Below, piece after piece: positions 33,628-41,741 of a stretch of 64,000 bases of DNA (position 1 is its first letter; every line of letters begins with the position of its first letter). A program made the position numbers and the translations under genes. This DNA is from Catelliglobosispora koreensis DSM 44566 (GTDB taxonomy: Bacteria > Actinomycetota > Actinomycetes > Mycobacteriales > Micromonosporaceae): the NCBI RefSeq assembly GCF_000379685.1, contig NZ_KB903254.1, positions 124,001 to 188,000 on the forward strand, given 5' to 3'. The notes under the pieces are model-generated. The model made no database searches, was not told where the DNA came from, and worked only from the letters and a program-made list of their open reading frames with translations.

Positions 33628-34664
33628 CGTGGGTAGGCCAGGGCTTCACCTAGCACCGTCACCGTGACTTCGTCACCGATCACCGGACTGGCCCCCGCCT
33701 CGCCGAATACACGTGCACTGACTTTCAGCCCATCGGGCAGAGCCAGCAAAAGCAGGGCGTCATGCCCGTGGAAGTCACGCCGCAGCACCGTGGCTGTGAC
33801 ACCGTCTGAAGTGCCCGCCGGAAGCAGCTGAAGTTGCTCGGGGCGCAGGAAGACCGTGACCGCGTCGGAATGCCCGTTCTGGGGCGCTGTGAGGCGTACC
33901 CTCCCCAAGGGGGTTAAGGCATTTGTTCCCTCGGCCGCGGCGGGCAGCAGCACCGCCTCACCCACGAAGCTGGCCACCCAGGGATCGGCGGGCCGGCGGT
34001 AAACGTCGGCCGGTGCTCCACTTTGGACGATCACCCCGGCGCGCATGACCGCGAGTTCGTCAGCCATGGACAGGGCCTCGCCCTGGTCGTGTGTGACGAG
34101 CACGGCTGTCGCCCCGTCGGCGTGTAAGGCGGCGCGCACATCGCGGCGCAGCTCGGCCCGTAACGCGGCGTCCAGCGCACTGAACGGTTCGTCCAGCAGC
34201 ACCAGCGGCGGTTTCGGCGCCAGCGCCCGCGCGACCGCGACCCGCTGCTGCTGGCCGCCGGAAAGCTGATGCGGCATGCGGTCTTCGTAGCCCGCGAGCC
34301 CAACCAGCTCAAGCGTTTCGGAGATCCGCCCCGAACGGCGCGCGCCGCGGTCGAGGCCATAGCCAACATTGCCCGCCACCGACAAGTGCGGAAACAAGGC
34401 CCCGTCCTGTGGTACGACGGCGATCCGGCGCCGCTCTGGCGCGAGATGCAGCCCGGGCCGGGCGACAACCTTGCCACCGACCTCAATAGAGCCCGCATCG
34501 AGACGTTCAAACCCGGCGATGCAGCGCAGAAGCGTTGTCTTGCCACAGCCAGACGGGCCGAGCACGGCGACGAGCGAGCCCGAAGCGACGGTCAGGTCCA
34601 CTCCCGACATCGCGGCCACCGCCCCAAAAGCCTTACGCCCTCCCGTAACGTGTAACGAACTCAT
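33624..34664 (-). CDS. fbpC: Ferric iron ABC transporter ATPase (FbpC-like)
   Basis: The 346-residue product is an importer ATPase with Walker A GPSGCGKTT, Q-loop VVPQDGALF, signature LSGGQQQRVAVARAL, Walker B LVLLDEPFSALD and H-loop LVTHDQGEA. A C-terminal TOBE domain (about 280-345) marks the CUT1/Fbp/PotA class. With the permease and binding protein upstream it energises ferric iron uptake. Its start overlaps the permease stop by 4 bp. Confidence 0.92.
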   Translation of the reverse strand: MSSLHVTGGRKAFGAVAAMSGVDLTVASGSLVAVLGPSGCGKTTLLRCIAGFERLDAGSIEVGGKVVARPGLHLAPERRRIAVVPQDGALFPHLSVAGNVGYGLDRGARRSGRISETLELVGLAGYEDRMPHQLSGGQQQRVAVARALAPKPPLVLLDEPFSALDAALRAELRRDVRAALHADGATAVLVTHDQGEALSMADELAVMRAGVIVQSGAPADVYRRPADPWVASFVGEAVLLPAAAEGTNALTPLGRVRLTAPQNGHSDAVTVFLRPEQLQLLPAGTSDGVTATVLRRDFHGHDALLLLALPDGLKVSARVFGEAGASPVIGDEVTVTVLGEALAYPR

Positions 34665-36166
34665 GCGGAAATCACCTCACGGGATAGGGCCCAGGTCGGG
34701 ATCGCGGCGATGAGCACGAGCAAAGCCGCATAGGGTGCCGCCGCGGCGTATTCGCTCACTGAGGTGTGCGTCCACAGCTCGGTGGCCAAGGTGTCCATTC
34801 CGGTTGGCCGCAGCAAAAGTGTCGCTGGCAGTTCCTTCATGCAGGTCAAAACCGTCAGTGCGGCACCGGCTCCGACACCGGGCAGCGTGAGCGGCAACGT
34901 GATCGTGCGAAACACGTAGAGCGGCCGCCGGCCCAGGGAACGGGCCGTGTCTTCCAGCGCTGGCGGGGATTGAGCCGCCGCCGCGTGCACGGCTCCGACG
35001 GCCAGCGGCAGGAACAGTGCCGCATAGGCCAAAGCCAGCAGCCAGACCGTTTGGTAGAGCGAATACGCGACGTTGATGCCGAAGAACACGAGCGATAGTC
35101 CAATGACGACACCGGGCAGGGCGTGCCCGAGATAGGTGAGCCGTTCCAGGCCAGCGGAAAGGAACCCGGGTGACCGGGCGGCATAGAGCCCGACGGGCAA
35201 GGCGAGCAAGGTGGTCAGGAGTGCCCCGGCGACCGAGACGAAAAGTGAGTTCCCTGTCGCGGCGGCGATTTCGCCGAGCGAGCCGGGGCGCGACACTCCT
35301 GCGCTGAGCCAGCGGATCAGGCTGGCGGCCGGCATGCCCAGGGCCAGTGCGCTCACAGCGGCCAAGGCGGCGATGAATGGCCAGCGCAGGCCGCGCAAGG
35401 CGATGCGGGTGGGCGGCCGGCTGACCCCCGGCCGGGCATAGCGCGCCCCTTTACGGCGCGTCAGTCCTTCGCCGGTAAGGAGAAGCACGGTCAGCACGAC
35501 GAGGACGGTCGAGAGCACGAGCGCGCCCGTCCGGTCGAACCCGAGGCTGAACGCCGTGAAAACAGCGCGCGTGAACGTGTCCACGAGCACGATCGACACC
35601 GCGCCGAAGTCGGAAAACACATACAGCGCAACGAGAAGCGCACCGGCTGCCACGGCTGGCCGCACCTGCCGCAGTGTCACGCCCGTGAACGTGCGCCACG
35701 CTCCCTTGCCTAGCGCACGGGACACTTCTTCTTGCGCCGCGTCGGTTCCGCGTAACGCTGCCGCCACGGGAAGAAAAACGTAGGGGTAGGAGCAAAGCGT
35801 GAGCACCAGGGCGGCGGCCCAGAATCCGGAGAAGCCGTCGACCGTGGACACCCACGAGAACCCGGCGACATAGGTCGGCACGGCCAGGGGAAGCGCCGCC
35901 AGCACGCCGAAACCCCGGCGCCACGGCAGGTCTGAGCGCACGACGAGGAAGGCCGATCCGACCCCGATCACGACGCAAGCCAGCGTGACGACGAGTGCTA
36001 GGCCAATGCTGCGGGCGGCCAGCACAGCGGTCCGTTGGGTGAACACTTCGGCGGCGATGCGCGGCCAGCCTGCCTCGCCGGCCCGGATCGCCAAGTAGCC
36101 TAAGGGAATCAGGCCCACCGCGACCGCTATGAGGGACGCGGCCAGCAGGACCGGCCGCGCCCGCAC
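34661..36166 (-). CDS. fbpB: Ferric iron ABC transporter permease (FbpB-like)
   Basis: The 501-residue product is a double-length permease: two homologous halves of about six helices each, joined by a basic loop (EGLTRRKGARYARPG), with EAA-type loops such as EEVSRALGKGAWRTFTGV and EDTARSLGRRPLYVFRTI. This fused arrangement is the hallmark of FbpB/SfuB ferric permeases. Operon: binding protein, this gene, ATPase, acyl-activating fusion. Confidence 0.92.
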   Translation of the reverse strand: MRARPVLLAASLIAVAVGLIPLGYLAIRAGEAGWPRIAAEVFTQRTAVLAARSIGLALVVTLACVVIGVGSAFLVVRSDLPWRRGFGVLAALPLAVPTYVAGFSWVSTVDGFSGFWAAALVLTLCSYPYVFLPVAAALRGTDAAQEEVSRALGKGAWRTFTGVTLRQVRPAVAAGALLVALYVFSDFGAVSIVLVDTFTRAVFTAFSLGFDRTGALVLSTVLVVLTVLLLTGEGLTRRKGARYARPGVSRPPTRIALRGLRWPFIAALAAVSALALGMPAASLIRWLSAGVSRPGSLGEIAAATGNSLFVSVAGALLTTLLALPVGLYAARSPGFLSAGLERLTYLGHALPGVVIGLSLVFFGINVAYSLYQTVWLLALAYAALFLPLAVGAVHAAAAQSPPALEDTARSLGRRPLYVFRTITLPLTLPGVGAGAALTVLTCMKELPATLLLRPTGMDTLATELWTHTSVSEYAAAAPYAALLVLIAAIPTWALSREVISA

Positions 36167-36186
36167 ACTCCGCAGCGTCAGCGTGC

Positions 36187-37212
36187 TCAGGCGAGCCCCA
36201 CTTTCTTGATCAGTGCGACCGTCTGCTCCAGCGAGTCGAGGTCGTTGAGGTCGATCGCCGGCGGCTTGATGCCAGCGAACGTGGGCAGCCCGGCAGCCGC
36301 GGGCACGCTGGCCGACAACGGGTATTCCCCCACCTCGTTCGCGAAGTAGGTCTGCGCTTCGGCACCAAGCAAGAAGTCCACGAGCGCCTTGGAGTCAGCG
36401 TCGTTGGCTGAGTTCATGGTGATGGCCGCGCCGGAAACGTTGACGAGGTTGCCCGGGTCGCCCGGCGTGAAGAAGTGCAGCTTCGCCTTCATGGTCTCCG
36501 GGGCGATGCCCTTCTCCTTGGCGATCTCGTGCAGGTAGTAGTGGTTCACGAGACCGGCCGGCAGCTTGCCGTCGGCGACCTCTTGCACGATCTGGATGTT
36601 GTTGGACCGGATCTGTACGCCGTTGGCCTTGAGCCCGTTGAGGAACTCCTCCGCCTTGGCTTCCCCTTGGCCCACCCGCAGCGAAGTCACAAACGCCTGA
36701 AACGACCCGTTAGTTGGCGCAATCGCCACTTTTCCCCGCCATTGCGGCTGCGTCACATCAAAGACCGACTTAGGCAGATCCGCCACCGGCACGAGGTCTG
36801 GGTTGTAGACGAAGGTGCGCGCACGCCCAGTGACGCCGACCCACTGCCCGGCGCGGGACTGGAACTCCTTGGGCGCCTTGGCAAGCGTGTCCGCTGGCAG
36901 AGCGGCGAGCAGACCCTTCTTGGCGACGGCACCGAGTCCGCCAGCATCCTGGGAGATGAAGACATCCGCCTTGGTACGGCCGCCTTCCTCGATCAGCTGC
37001 GAAGCCATCTGCGCGGTGTCCCCATAACGGGCCTCGACCTGGATGCCGGTCGCCTTGGTGAACTTCTCCAGCGCCGGCTTGATCAGCGACTCGCCGCGCC
37101 CGCTGTAGACGATGATCTTCTTATCGCCCGCAACGTTTGGCTCATCGCCGCAGGCGCTAAGCGTCGCTGCCGTGAGCACGGCAGCCACCAGAAGAATGAG
37201 AGGCTTCTTCAC
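36187..37212 (-). CDS. fbpA: Ferric iron-binding lipoprotein (FbpA-like)
   Basis: The 341-residue product starts at GTG 37212 with AAAGGAG upstream. Its signal peptide ends in LSACG (Cys-21), so it is a lipoprotein. The body is a periplasmic-binding-protein fold of the ferric class: IIVYSGRGESLIKP at the start, TFVYNPDLVP, and VNHYYLHEI with Tyr-225/Tyr-226, the pair that ligates Fe3+ in FbpA. It delivers iron to the permease encoded next. Two IdeR-like boxes lie 27-65 bp upstream of the start. Confidence 0.92.
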   Translation of the reverse strand: MKKPLILLVAAVLTAATLSACGDEPNVAGDKKIIVYSGRGESLIKPALEKFTKATGIQVEARYGDTAQMASQLIEEGGRTKADVFISQDAGGLGAVAKKGLLAALPADTLAKAPKEFQSRAGQWVGVTGRARTFVYNPDLVPVADLPKSVFDVTQPQWRGKVAIAPTNGSFQAFVTSLRVGQGEAKAEEFLNGLKANGVQIRSNNIQIVQEVADGKLPAGLVNHYYLHEIAKEKGIAPETMKAKLHFFTPGDPGNLVNVSGAAITMNSANDADSKALVDFLLGAEAQTYFANEVGEYPLSASVPAAAGLPTFAGIKPPAIDLNDLDSLEQTVALIKKVGLA

Positions 37213-37238
37213 GTTAAACGGGCTCCTTTAGTGGCATA

Positions 37239-37277
37239 AGAGGTTAGCCTTACCTCGGTCAGGTCAGCCTAAGTAAG
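37239..37277 (-). promoter_or_regulatory. Two adjacent IdeR/DtxR iron boxes
   Basis: On the minus strand, AGGTAAGGCTAACCT (within 37257-37239) matches 14 of 19 positions of the TTAGGTTAGGCTAACCTAA consensus. A second site, CTTACTTAGGCTGACCTGA (37277-37259), matches 13 of 19. Adjacent double sites upstream of a ferric importer gene are typical of IdeR/DmdR control, with repression when iron is ample. Confidence 0.8.
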
Positions 37278-37395
37278 GCTGCGCTAACTTGCAAATACGC
37301 CGCTCGCGTCCTCGATCTGACTGCGATAGCCCTAAATATCTATGCATGTGTATTGATAGCCTGTGGCACCGTCCTCATCAGAAACGGAGCCATAT

Positions 37396-38463
37396 ATGAG
37401 CATCAAGCGCTGGGCGTCACGCGTCGCTGTGACGTTGCTGGCAGCGGGGGCAGTCGTAGGCGTGGCATCGGCACCGGCTCAGGCCGCGGTGCCAGACAAG
37501 TTCGGCTTTTTGCTTTGGTCCGGCGGTTTCGTCACCCAGGCCCAGCCAGCAGGCTCCACGGTCGTGGCCGGCCCACCCGGGCGCTGGACCGTTACCTTCC
37601 CCGGGCAGGGCATCGCCGGTGGTGTCGTTCACGTCACCGCGGTGCACGACGCCCTGGCCAACCCACCCGGGCGCTGGTGCCAGGCTGACAGCTGGGGTGT
37701 CGTTGGTCTCAACGAAGTCGTGAAGGTCAGTTGCTACAGCCCCTTTGGCGCGCTTGACCCCACACCAGGATTCTCCGTGCAGTTCTCCCGCAGTTCCGGC
37801 GCCCCGGTCGGTGCCGGGCGTTACGGATACATCCACGCGAACGCGGTTTGCGGCATCATCACCCAGTACAACTCGGCTGGCTTTGGCAACACCTGCACGC
37901 ACGCGGGCGTGGGCGCCTACTCCGTCGGGTTCACGGCTATGGGAACCCCCGGCCCGATCGACGGCGGCTTCCAGGTCACCGCGGTCAACGGCGCCGTCGG
38001 TGCCCGCTGCAAGATCGCCGGCCCGTGGACGTCCTCGGCCAACGGCCAGTTCGCCCGGATCTTCTGCTTCAACCCCGCAGGTGCGCTGGCCAACACCGCC
38101 TTTACCGTGTCGTACCAGTACCGGCGCTCACTTTACGGTCCGGTCGCGCCGCCAAACCGCTTTGGCTACTTGCTAAACCAGCCACCGGTTGGTCCCGCGT
38201 CCACGAACTTCAACAACCTGGCCGCCGCCAACGGCATCGTCGTGTTCGGCCCTCCAGTGTGGACAGTCCGCTTCCCGAACATCTACTCGACCGCTCCGAG
38301 CAACACCCAGGTCACCGCTTTCGGGACGACCTCACACTTCTGTGGATTGCACAAGCCTTGGCAGCCAGCGGGAACCGCCGTTGACGCTCATGTCAACTGC
38401 TTCACCAACGCCGGCGTACCGGTGAATAGTGGTTTCCTCATTAGCCACAACTCACGCGCCTAA
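37396..38463 (+). CDS. Secreted protein of three similar repeats
   Basis: The 355-residue product starts at ATG 37396 with GGAG upstream; an earlier in-frame start lacks a site. A signal peptide (ending AQA-A near residue 32) is followed by three repeats of about 105-110 residues. Each begins with an aromatic-Gly-aromatic opening (FGFLLWSGG, YGYIHANAV, FGYLLNQPP). Their later segments share W-x-V-x-FP or equivalent, VTA, then C and W/C pairs (RWCQADSWG, ARCKIAGPW, HFCGLHKPW). One or more disulfides per repeat are likely. The family is not one I can name. It is probably a surface or extracellular beta-domain protein. A strong terminator follows. Confidence 0.75.
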   Translation: MSIKRWASRVAVTLLAAGAVVGVASAPAQAAVPDKFGFLLWSGGFVTQAQPAGSTVVAGPPGRWTVTFPGQGIAGGVVHVTAVHDALANPPGRWCQADSWGVVGLNEVVKVSCYSPFGALDPTPGFSVQFSRSSGAPVGAGRYGYIHANAVCGIITQYNSAGFGNTCTHAGVGAYSVGFTAMGTPGPIDGGFQVTAVNGAVGARCKIAGPWTSSANGQFARIFCFNPAGALANTAFTVSYQYRRSLYGPVAPPNRFGYLLNQPPVGPASTNFNNLAAANGIVVFGPPVWTVRFPNIYSTAPSNTQVTAFGTTSHFCGLHKPWQPAGTAVDAHVNCFTNAGVPVNSGFLISHNSRA

Positions 38464-38470
38464 CGGCCCG

Positions 38471-38513
38471 AAACGCTGGAGGGACACGGGTTTACGAGTC
38501 CCTCCAGTCGTTT
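38471..38513. terminator. Bidirectional hairpin terminator
   Basis: CTGGAGGGAC (38476-38485) pairs with GTCCCTCCAG (38498-38507). AAACG and CGTTT extend the stem on either side, with one bulged base. It lies between convergent genes and the stop of the minus-strand gene falls in its loop. Confidence 0.75.
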
Positions 38514-39805
38514 ACCCTGGGTGCCACGGGAGGCTGGATGAGCATCAGTGAGGGCGGATTCAACGTCGCGATCGCTCCCGTCCCGATGTTGGCGCCAAAG
38601 CGATCCAGCGCCCTCAGGTAGCCACTGGTGAACCCCTCCGTGACGGCGGCCCGCCCGGTCACCGGTGCCTCACCCATGATCTCGCCATCACGGCTTAGCA
38701 ACTGCACCTTGACTGTCTCGGGTGGCGCCACGATGACGGTCTTGCCCTCCAGGGGGAACCCGGCAACATCCAGTTGTGTCACCGTTTCCGGGAAGAAATA
38801 CGTGTGGCCGTTTAACCCCTGCTCACCGGGGCGCTGGTAGAGCACCGTCGCCTGCATGACCTCGAATGGGCCGGGACATGTCGCCGCATAGACGTTTCCG
38901 GGCAGCGGCGGCACGGGGCCACCGATCCGCACGCGCGTCCGCGGATCTGACACACAATTTCCGATGAGCGCGTCTACGTGCCGGCTGTCTACGTCACCGA
39001 TCATGCCCTCTATCGCCTTGGCGCGCATCGACGACGTGACCGGCCCGGCGCCGAGGTGATGTGGCGTGTCGGCCAGCGGGCCCTCGTAGCGGACAGTGCC
39101 ATCGCATGTCACTCTGGCTGTCCACTCCCCCGGCGAAACCGCCTTGGCCACAAAGGATCCGCTGTCCCCCCAGTCCTGAGAAGCCTTCGTAGCGACAACG
39201 CAGCCCTCGGGAGCCAGACCCACGCTGGCGAAAGACGGGCCGCTCCTGCGGAACGCCAGCTTGAAATAGGGCTCTATCGCCGAGAGCCCCTCGGTCAGGC
39301 CCCCATTGAGCGGGGTTTCTCGTTCTGTTGCCTGGAAAAGGGCGGTCTGAACCTCGCTGTTGTAAAAGGCGCTAATGACGATTCTGAACTCGCCGACCTC
39401 GCCCGCGAAGAGCAGCTTGTGCTCCTTGGGAAGGCTCGGGTAAGACTCGGCACGCGACTTCGCCGTCGCGGACAGTTCCGTAAGCAGGTTCGCGTCATTG
39501 GCGAAGCTGCCGCGCGTCGGTGACTCAATCAGCTTGCGCACCCACTGCGACATTGGTGCTAGCGGCGGTGGGCTCGCTGGCGGCGGCGTCTGCCCATAGG
39601 GCATCGCCGACGTTCCGCCGCCTGTCAGGGTCATGGGCACGAGCACGAAAGCCAGGCCCACCCCGAGCGCCGCGCTGGCCCAGCCAGCCGTCCGGCTGCG
39701 GGTCTCACGCACCTTGCGCCGCATCAGCCGCGGGTACGCCGTGCCGCTCGGCTTGACCTCAGCGGTAAGTTCCCGGAAAGCATTCCGCAGTTGCTGCTCA
39801 CTCAT
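38492..39805 (-). CDS. Membrane partner of the sigma factor (putative anti-sigma)
   Basis: The 437-residue product has a short cytoplasmic N-terminus (about 1-40, QQLRNAFRELTAEVKPSGTA), one membrane helix (WASAALGVGLAFVLVPMTL) and an outer region of about 370 residues with a proline-rich stalk (TPPPASPPPLAP) and four cysteines. It is encoded just behind, and overlaps by 4 bp, a SigE-family sigma factor gene. That placement and topology are usual for a membrane-bound regulator of such sigma factors, although no HHCC anti-sigma zinc motif is seen. The outer part may sense envelope state. Confidence 0.72.
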   Translation of the reverse strand: MSEQQLRNAFRELTAEVKPSGTAYPRLMRRKVRETRSRTAGWASAALGVGLAFVLVPMTLTGGGTSAMPYGQTPPPASPPPLAPMSQWVRKLIESPTRGSFANDANLLTELSATAKSRAESYPSLPKEHKLLFAGEVGEFRIVISAFYNSEVQTALFQATERETPLNGGLTEGLSAIEPYFKLAFRRSGPSFASVGLAPEGCVVATKASQDWGDSGSFVAKAVSPGEWTARVTCDGTVRYEGPLADTPHHLGAGPVTSSMRAKAIEGMIGDVDSRHVDALIGNCVSDPRTRVRIGGPVPPLPGNVYAATCPGPFEVMQATVLYQRPGEQGLNGHTYFFPETVTQLDVAGFPLEGKTVIVAPPETVKVQLLSRDGEIMGEAPVTGRAAVTEGFTSGYLRALDRFGANIGTGAIATLNPPSLMLIQPPVAPRVNDWRDS

Positions 39806-40308
39806 GCCGTCACCTCGGCGATCGCTTGGTAGGTTGGGGTTTCGGGCGCGAGATGCTCACGCAAGCGGGCCAAACCCCGGCTGGCCTGGGCTTTGACCGA
39901 GCCAACCGAGCAGCCCAGAAGGGCGGCGGTTTCCGCTTCGGACAGGTCTTCCCAATAGCGCAACACCAGGACGGCCCGCATCTTGCGCGGAAGTTTGCGC
40001 AGAGCGGCCAGCAGCTCGGCCCGTTGCGCGACCCCCGCTGAACTGTCCGGGGTGGACCGTTCCGGCAGCACCTCGGTGATCAGTTCCCGCGAGGTGAGCC
40101 GGCGCCAGAGATTGTTGCGCTGGTTCACCATCGCGCGCCGCACGTAGGCCATCGGATCGTCGATGTGCTTCCAGTGCCGCAAGGCGTTCAGCAAAGCGGT
40201 CTGCACCAGGTCCTCGGCCGCGTGGGTCGTCCCGGTCAGCAGGTAGGCGGTGCGCAGCAGGTCGCGATACCGCAATTCCACGAACTGCCGGAACCCGTCG
40301 TCGGTCAC
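39802..40308 (-). CDS. SigE-family RNA polymerase sigma factor
   Basis: I start at GTG 40308, which has GGGAGGG upstream, giving 168 residues. Region 2 is FVELRYRDLLRTAYLLTGTT, followed by EDLVQTALLNALRHW. Region 4 is RAVLVLRYWEDLSEAETAAL, followed by LGCSVGSVKAQASRGLARL. This is the SigE-like subfamily of ECF factors common in Streptomyces and Pseudonocardia relatives. It is co-transcribed with the membrane protein gene downstream. Confidence 0.88.
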   Translation of the reverse strand: MTDDGFRQFVELRYRDLLRTAYLLTGTTHAAEDLVQTALLNALRHWKHIDDPMAYVRRAMVNQRNNLWRRLTSRELITEVLPERSTPDSSAGVAQRAELLAALRKLPRKMRAVLVLRYWEDLSEAETAALLGCSVGSVKAQASRGLARLREHLAPETPTYQAIAEVTA

Positions 40309-40363
40309 GTTGGCCCTCCCCTCGTCTCCCCCTACGACCCAGGACACGGTGCTGAGGTTGTGT

Positions 40364-41158
40364 CTATTTGAGACAGACTTCGAACCCGGCATGAGCGGGC
40401 AGGCCCACGGCGTCCATCGCCTTGGCGGGATCCTTAGAAGCATCAGCCAGCAAGGGTTTGAGGCCTTCGTAGTATTTGGCATCCGCTTGCAGTGCCGCCT
40501 TGAGCGCGGCATCGTCGGTCTGCTCGGCTAGCTGCGCGATGGTCTGGCTTACTCCCGCGATCCAATTGTTGAGCCGTCGCTGGTCGTCCGCGCGTTCCCC
40601 CTCGTCAAAGGCGGTCATACTCAAGAGGAAGCGCTGGATATCGAGCCCGTCGATGCCCTCGTATTGGAAGCACGCCAATTGCTTGCCGCGCGTGAGCTTT
40701 CCTTCGCACTTGCGCTGAATCATGTCGGCGACGCTGAGGCCCGGCAGACCTGTATCCACACCGCGAGTGGCCGACTCACCCTCGCCACGCGGGATAAGCG
40801 CGGTGATGTAGACGTCCATGTCATCGAAATCAGCGGCATAGCTTTCTAACGCGACCTTAAGCTCCTGCTCGCTGACAGTCCCAGCGAAGGTCTTGGCATT
40901 TACCGCATGCTGTTGCGTGTTGGCGAGCACCGCGGTTTTGAGCGGTGCCACATTGGCGGCGTGCGCGCGGTCGGCCAGCTTGCGCAGGTCGGGCAGCACT
41001 TTGCCTTCGTAGTCAGCTCGCATCGTCTTGAAACCGGCACAGGCCGCGGTCTTGTCGAGGCCTTGCGCGCCAGCCGAAGGCACCTGGGCCGGTGACCCAC
41101 ACGCGGTGGCTCCGAACAGGAGCGATCCCGTCACGACGATTGTCCACAGAGATGCCAT
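40364..41158 (-). CDS. Lipoprotein, unknown function
   Basis: The 264-residue product has a signal peptide ending in GATAC-G (lipobox, Cys at about 20), so it is a lipoprotein. The rest is helical and charged, with five further cysteines (ACAGFKT, KCEGK, LACFQ, EVCLK). No family is recognised. It is divergent from pyrE and sits 55 bp upstream of the sigma factor gene on the same strand. Confidence 0.7.
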   Translation of the reverse strand: MASLWTIVVTGSLLFGATACGSPAQVPSAGAQGLDKTAACAGFKTMRADYEGKVLPDLRKLADRAHAANVAPLKTAVLANTQQHAVNAKTFAGTVSEQELKVALESYAADFDDMDVYITALIPRGEGESATRGVDTGLPGLSVADMIQRKCEGKLTRGKQLACFQYEGIDGLDIQRFLLSMTAFDEGERADDQRRLNNWIAGVSQTIAQLAEQTDDAALKAALQADAKYYEGLKPLLADASKDPAKAMDAVGLPAHAGFEVCLK

Positions 41159-41216
41159 CTCGTCCTGCCATAGGTGAAGGGGTTAAAGGCGGGTCAGCCT
41201 AGCAGCGTGTGAAGAT

Positions 41217-41741
41217 GTGCGGGTGACAGAACTTGCCCAACGGGTCTACGACGTCAGCCGGCTCACCGGAGAATTCACTCTTCGCTCAGGACGGGTCGCC
41301 ACCGAATACTTCGACAAGTATCAGTTCGAAGCTGACCCCATTCTCCTCGATGAGATCGGAAAGCAGCTGGCAGCGCTCGTGCCCGTGGGCACCGAAGTGC
41401 TCGCTGGGCTGGAGATGGGCGGCATCGCCGTGGTGACCGTGCTCGGGCGGCACACCGGGTTGCCGTGCGCGTTCGTGCGCAAGACCGCGAAGGCTTACGG
41501 CACCGCACGGCTCGCTGAGGGCGCCGACCTCGCGGGCAAGCAGGTGCTGATCGTCGAAGACGTGGTCACGTCAGGCGGGCAGGTCGTCATCTCGGCCGGG
41601 CAGCTGCGCGACCTCGGGGCGAAGATCGACCACGCGATCTGTGTGATCGACCGGCAGGAAGGCGGAGCCGAGGCGCTAGCCGAGGCGGGCCTGACCTTGC
41701 GTGCTCTGTTCACCCGGGCTGACCTCGAATCAGCCGAATGA
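41217..41741 (+). CDS. pyrE: Orotate phosphoribosyltransferase
   Basis: The 174-residue product (GTG 41217; GTG 41223 is an alternative) has the type I phosphoribosyltransferase PRPP motif VLIVEDVVTSGGQV and the orotate-binding lysines in FVRKTAKAYGTARLAEG. Length and motif order match PyrE, which makes orotidine 5'-phosphate from orotate and PRPP in pyrimidine synthesis. The stop overlaps the next start by 4 bp. Confidence 0.88.
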   Translation: MRVTELAQRVYDVSRLTGEFTLRSGRVATEYFDKYQFEADPILLDEIGKQLAALVPVGTEVLAGLEMGGIAVVTVLGRHTGLPCAFVRKTAKAYGTARLAEGADLAGKQVLIVEDVVTSGGQVVISAGQLRDLGAKIDHAICVIDRQEGGAEALAEAGLTLRALFTRADLESAE

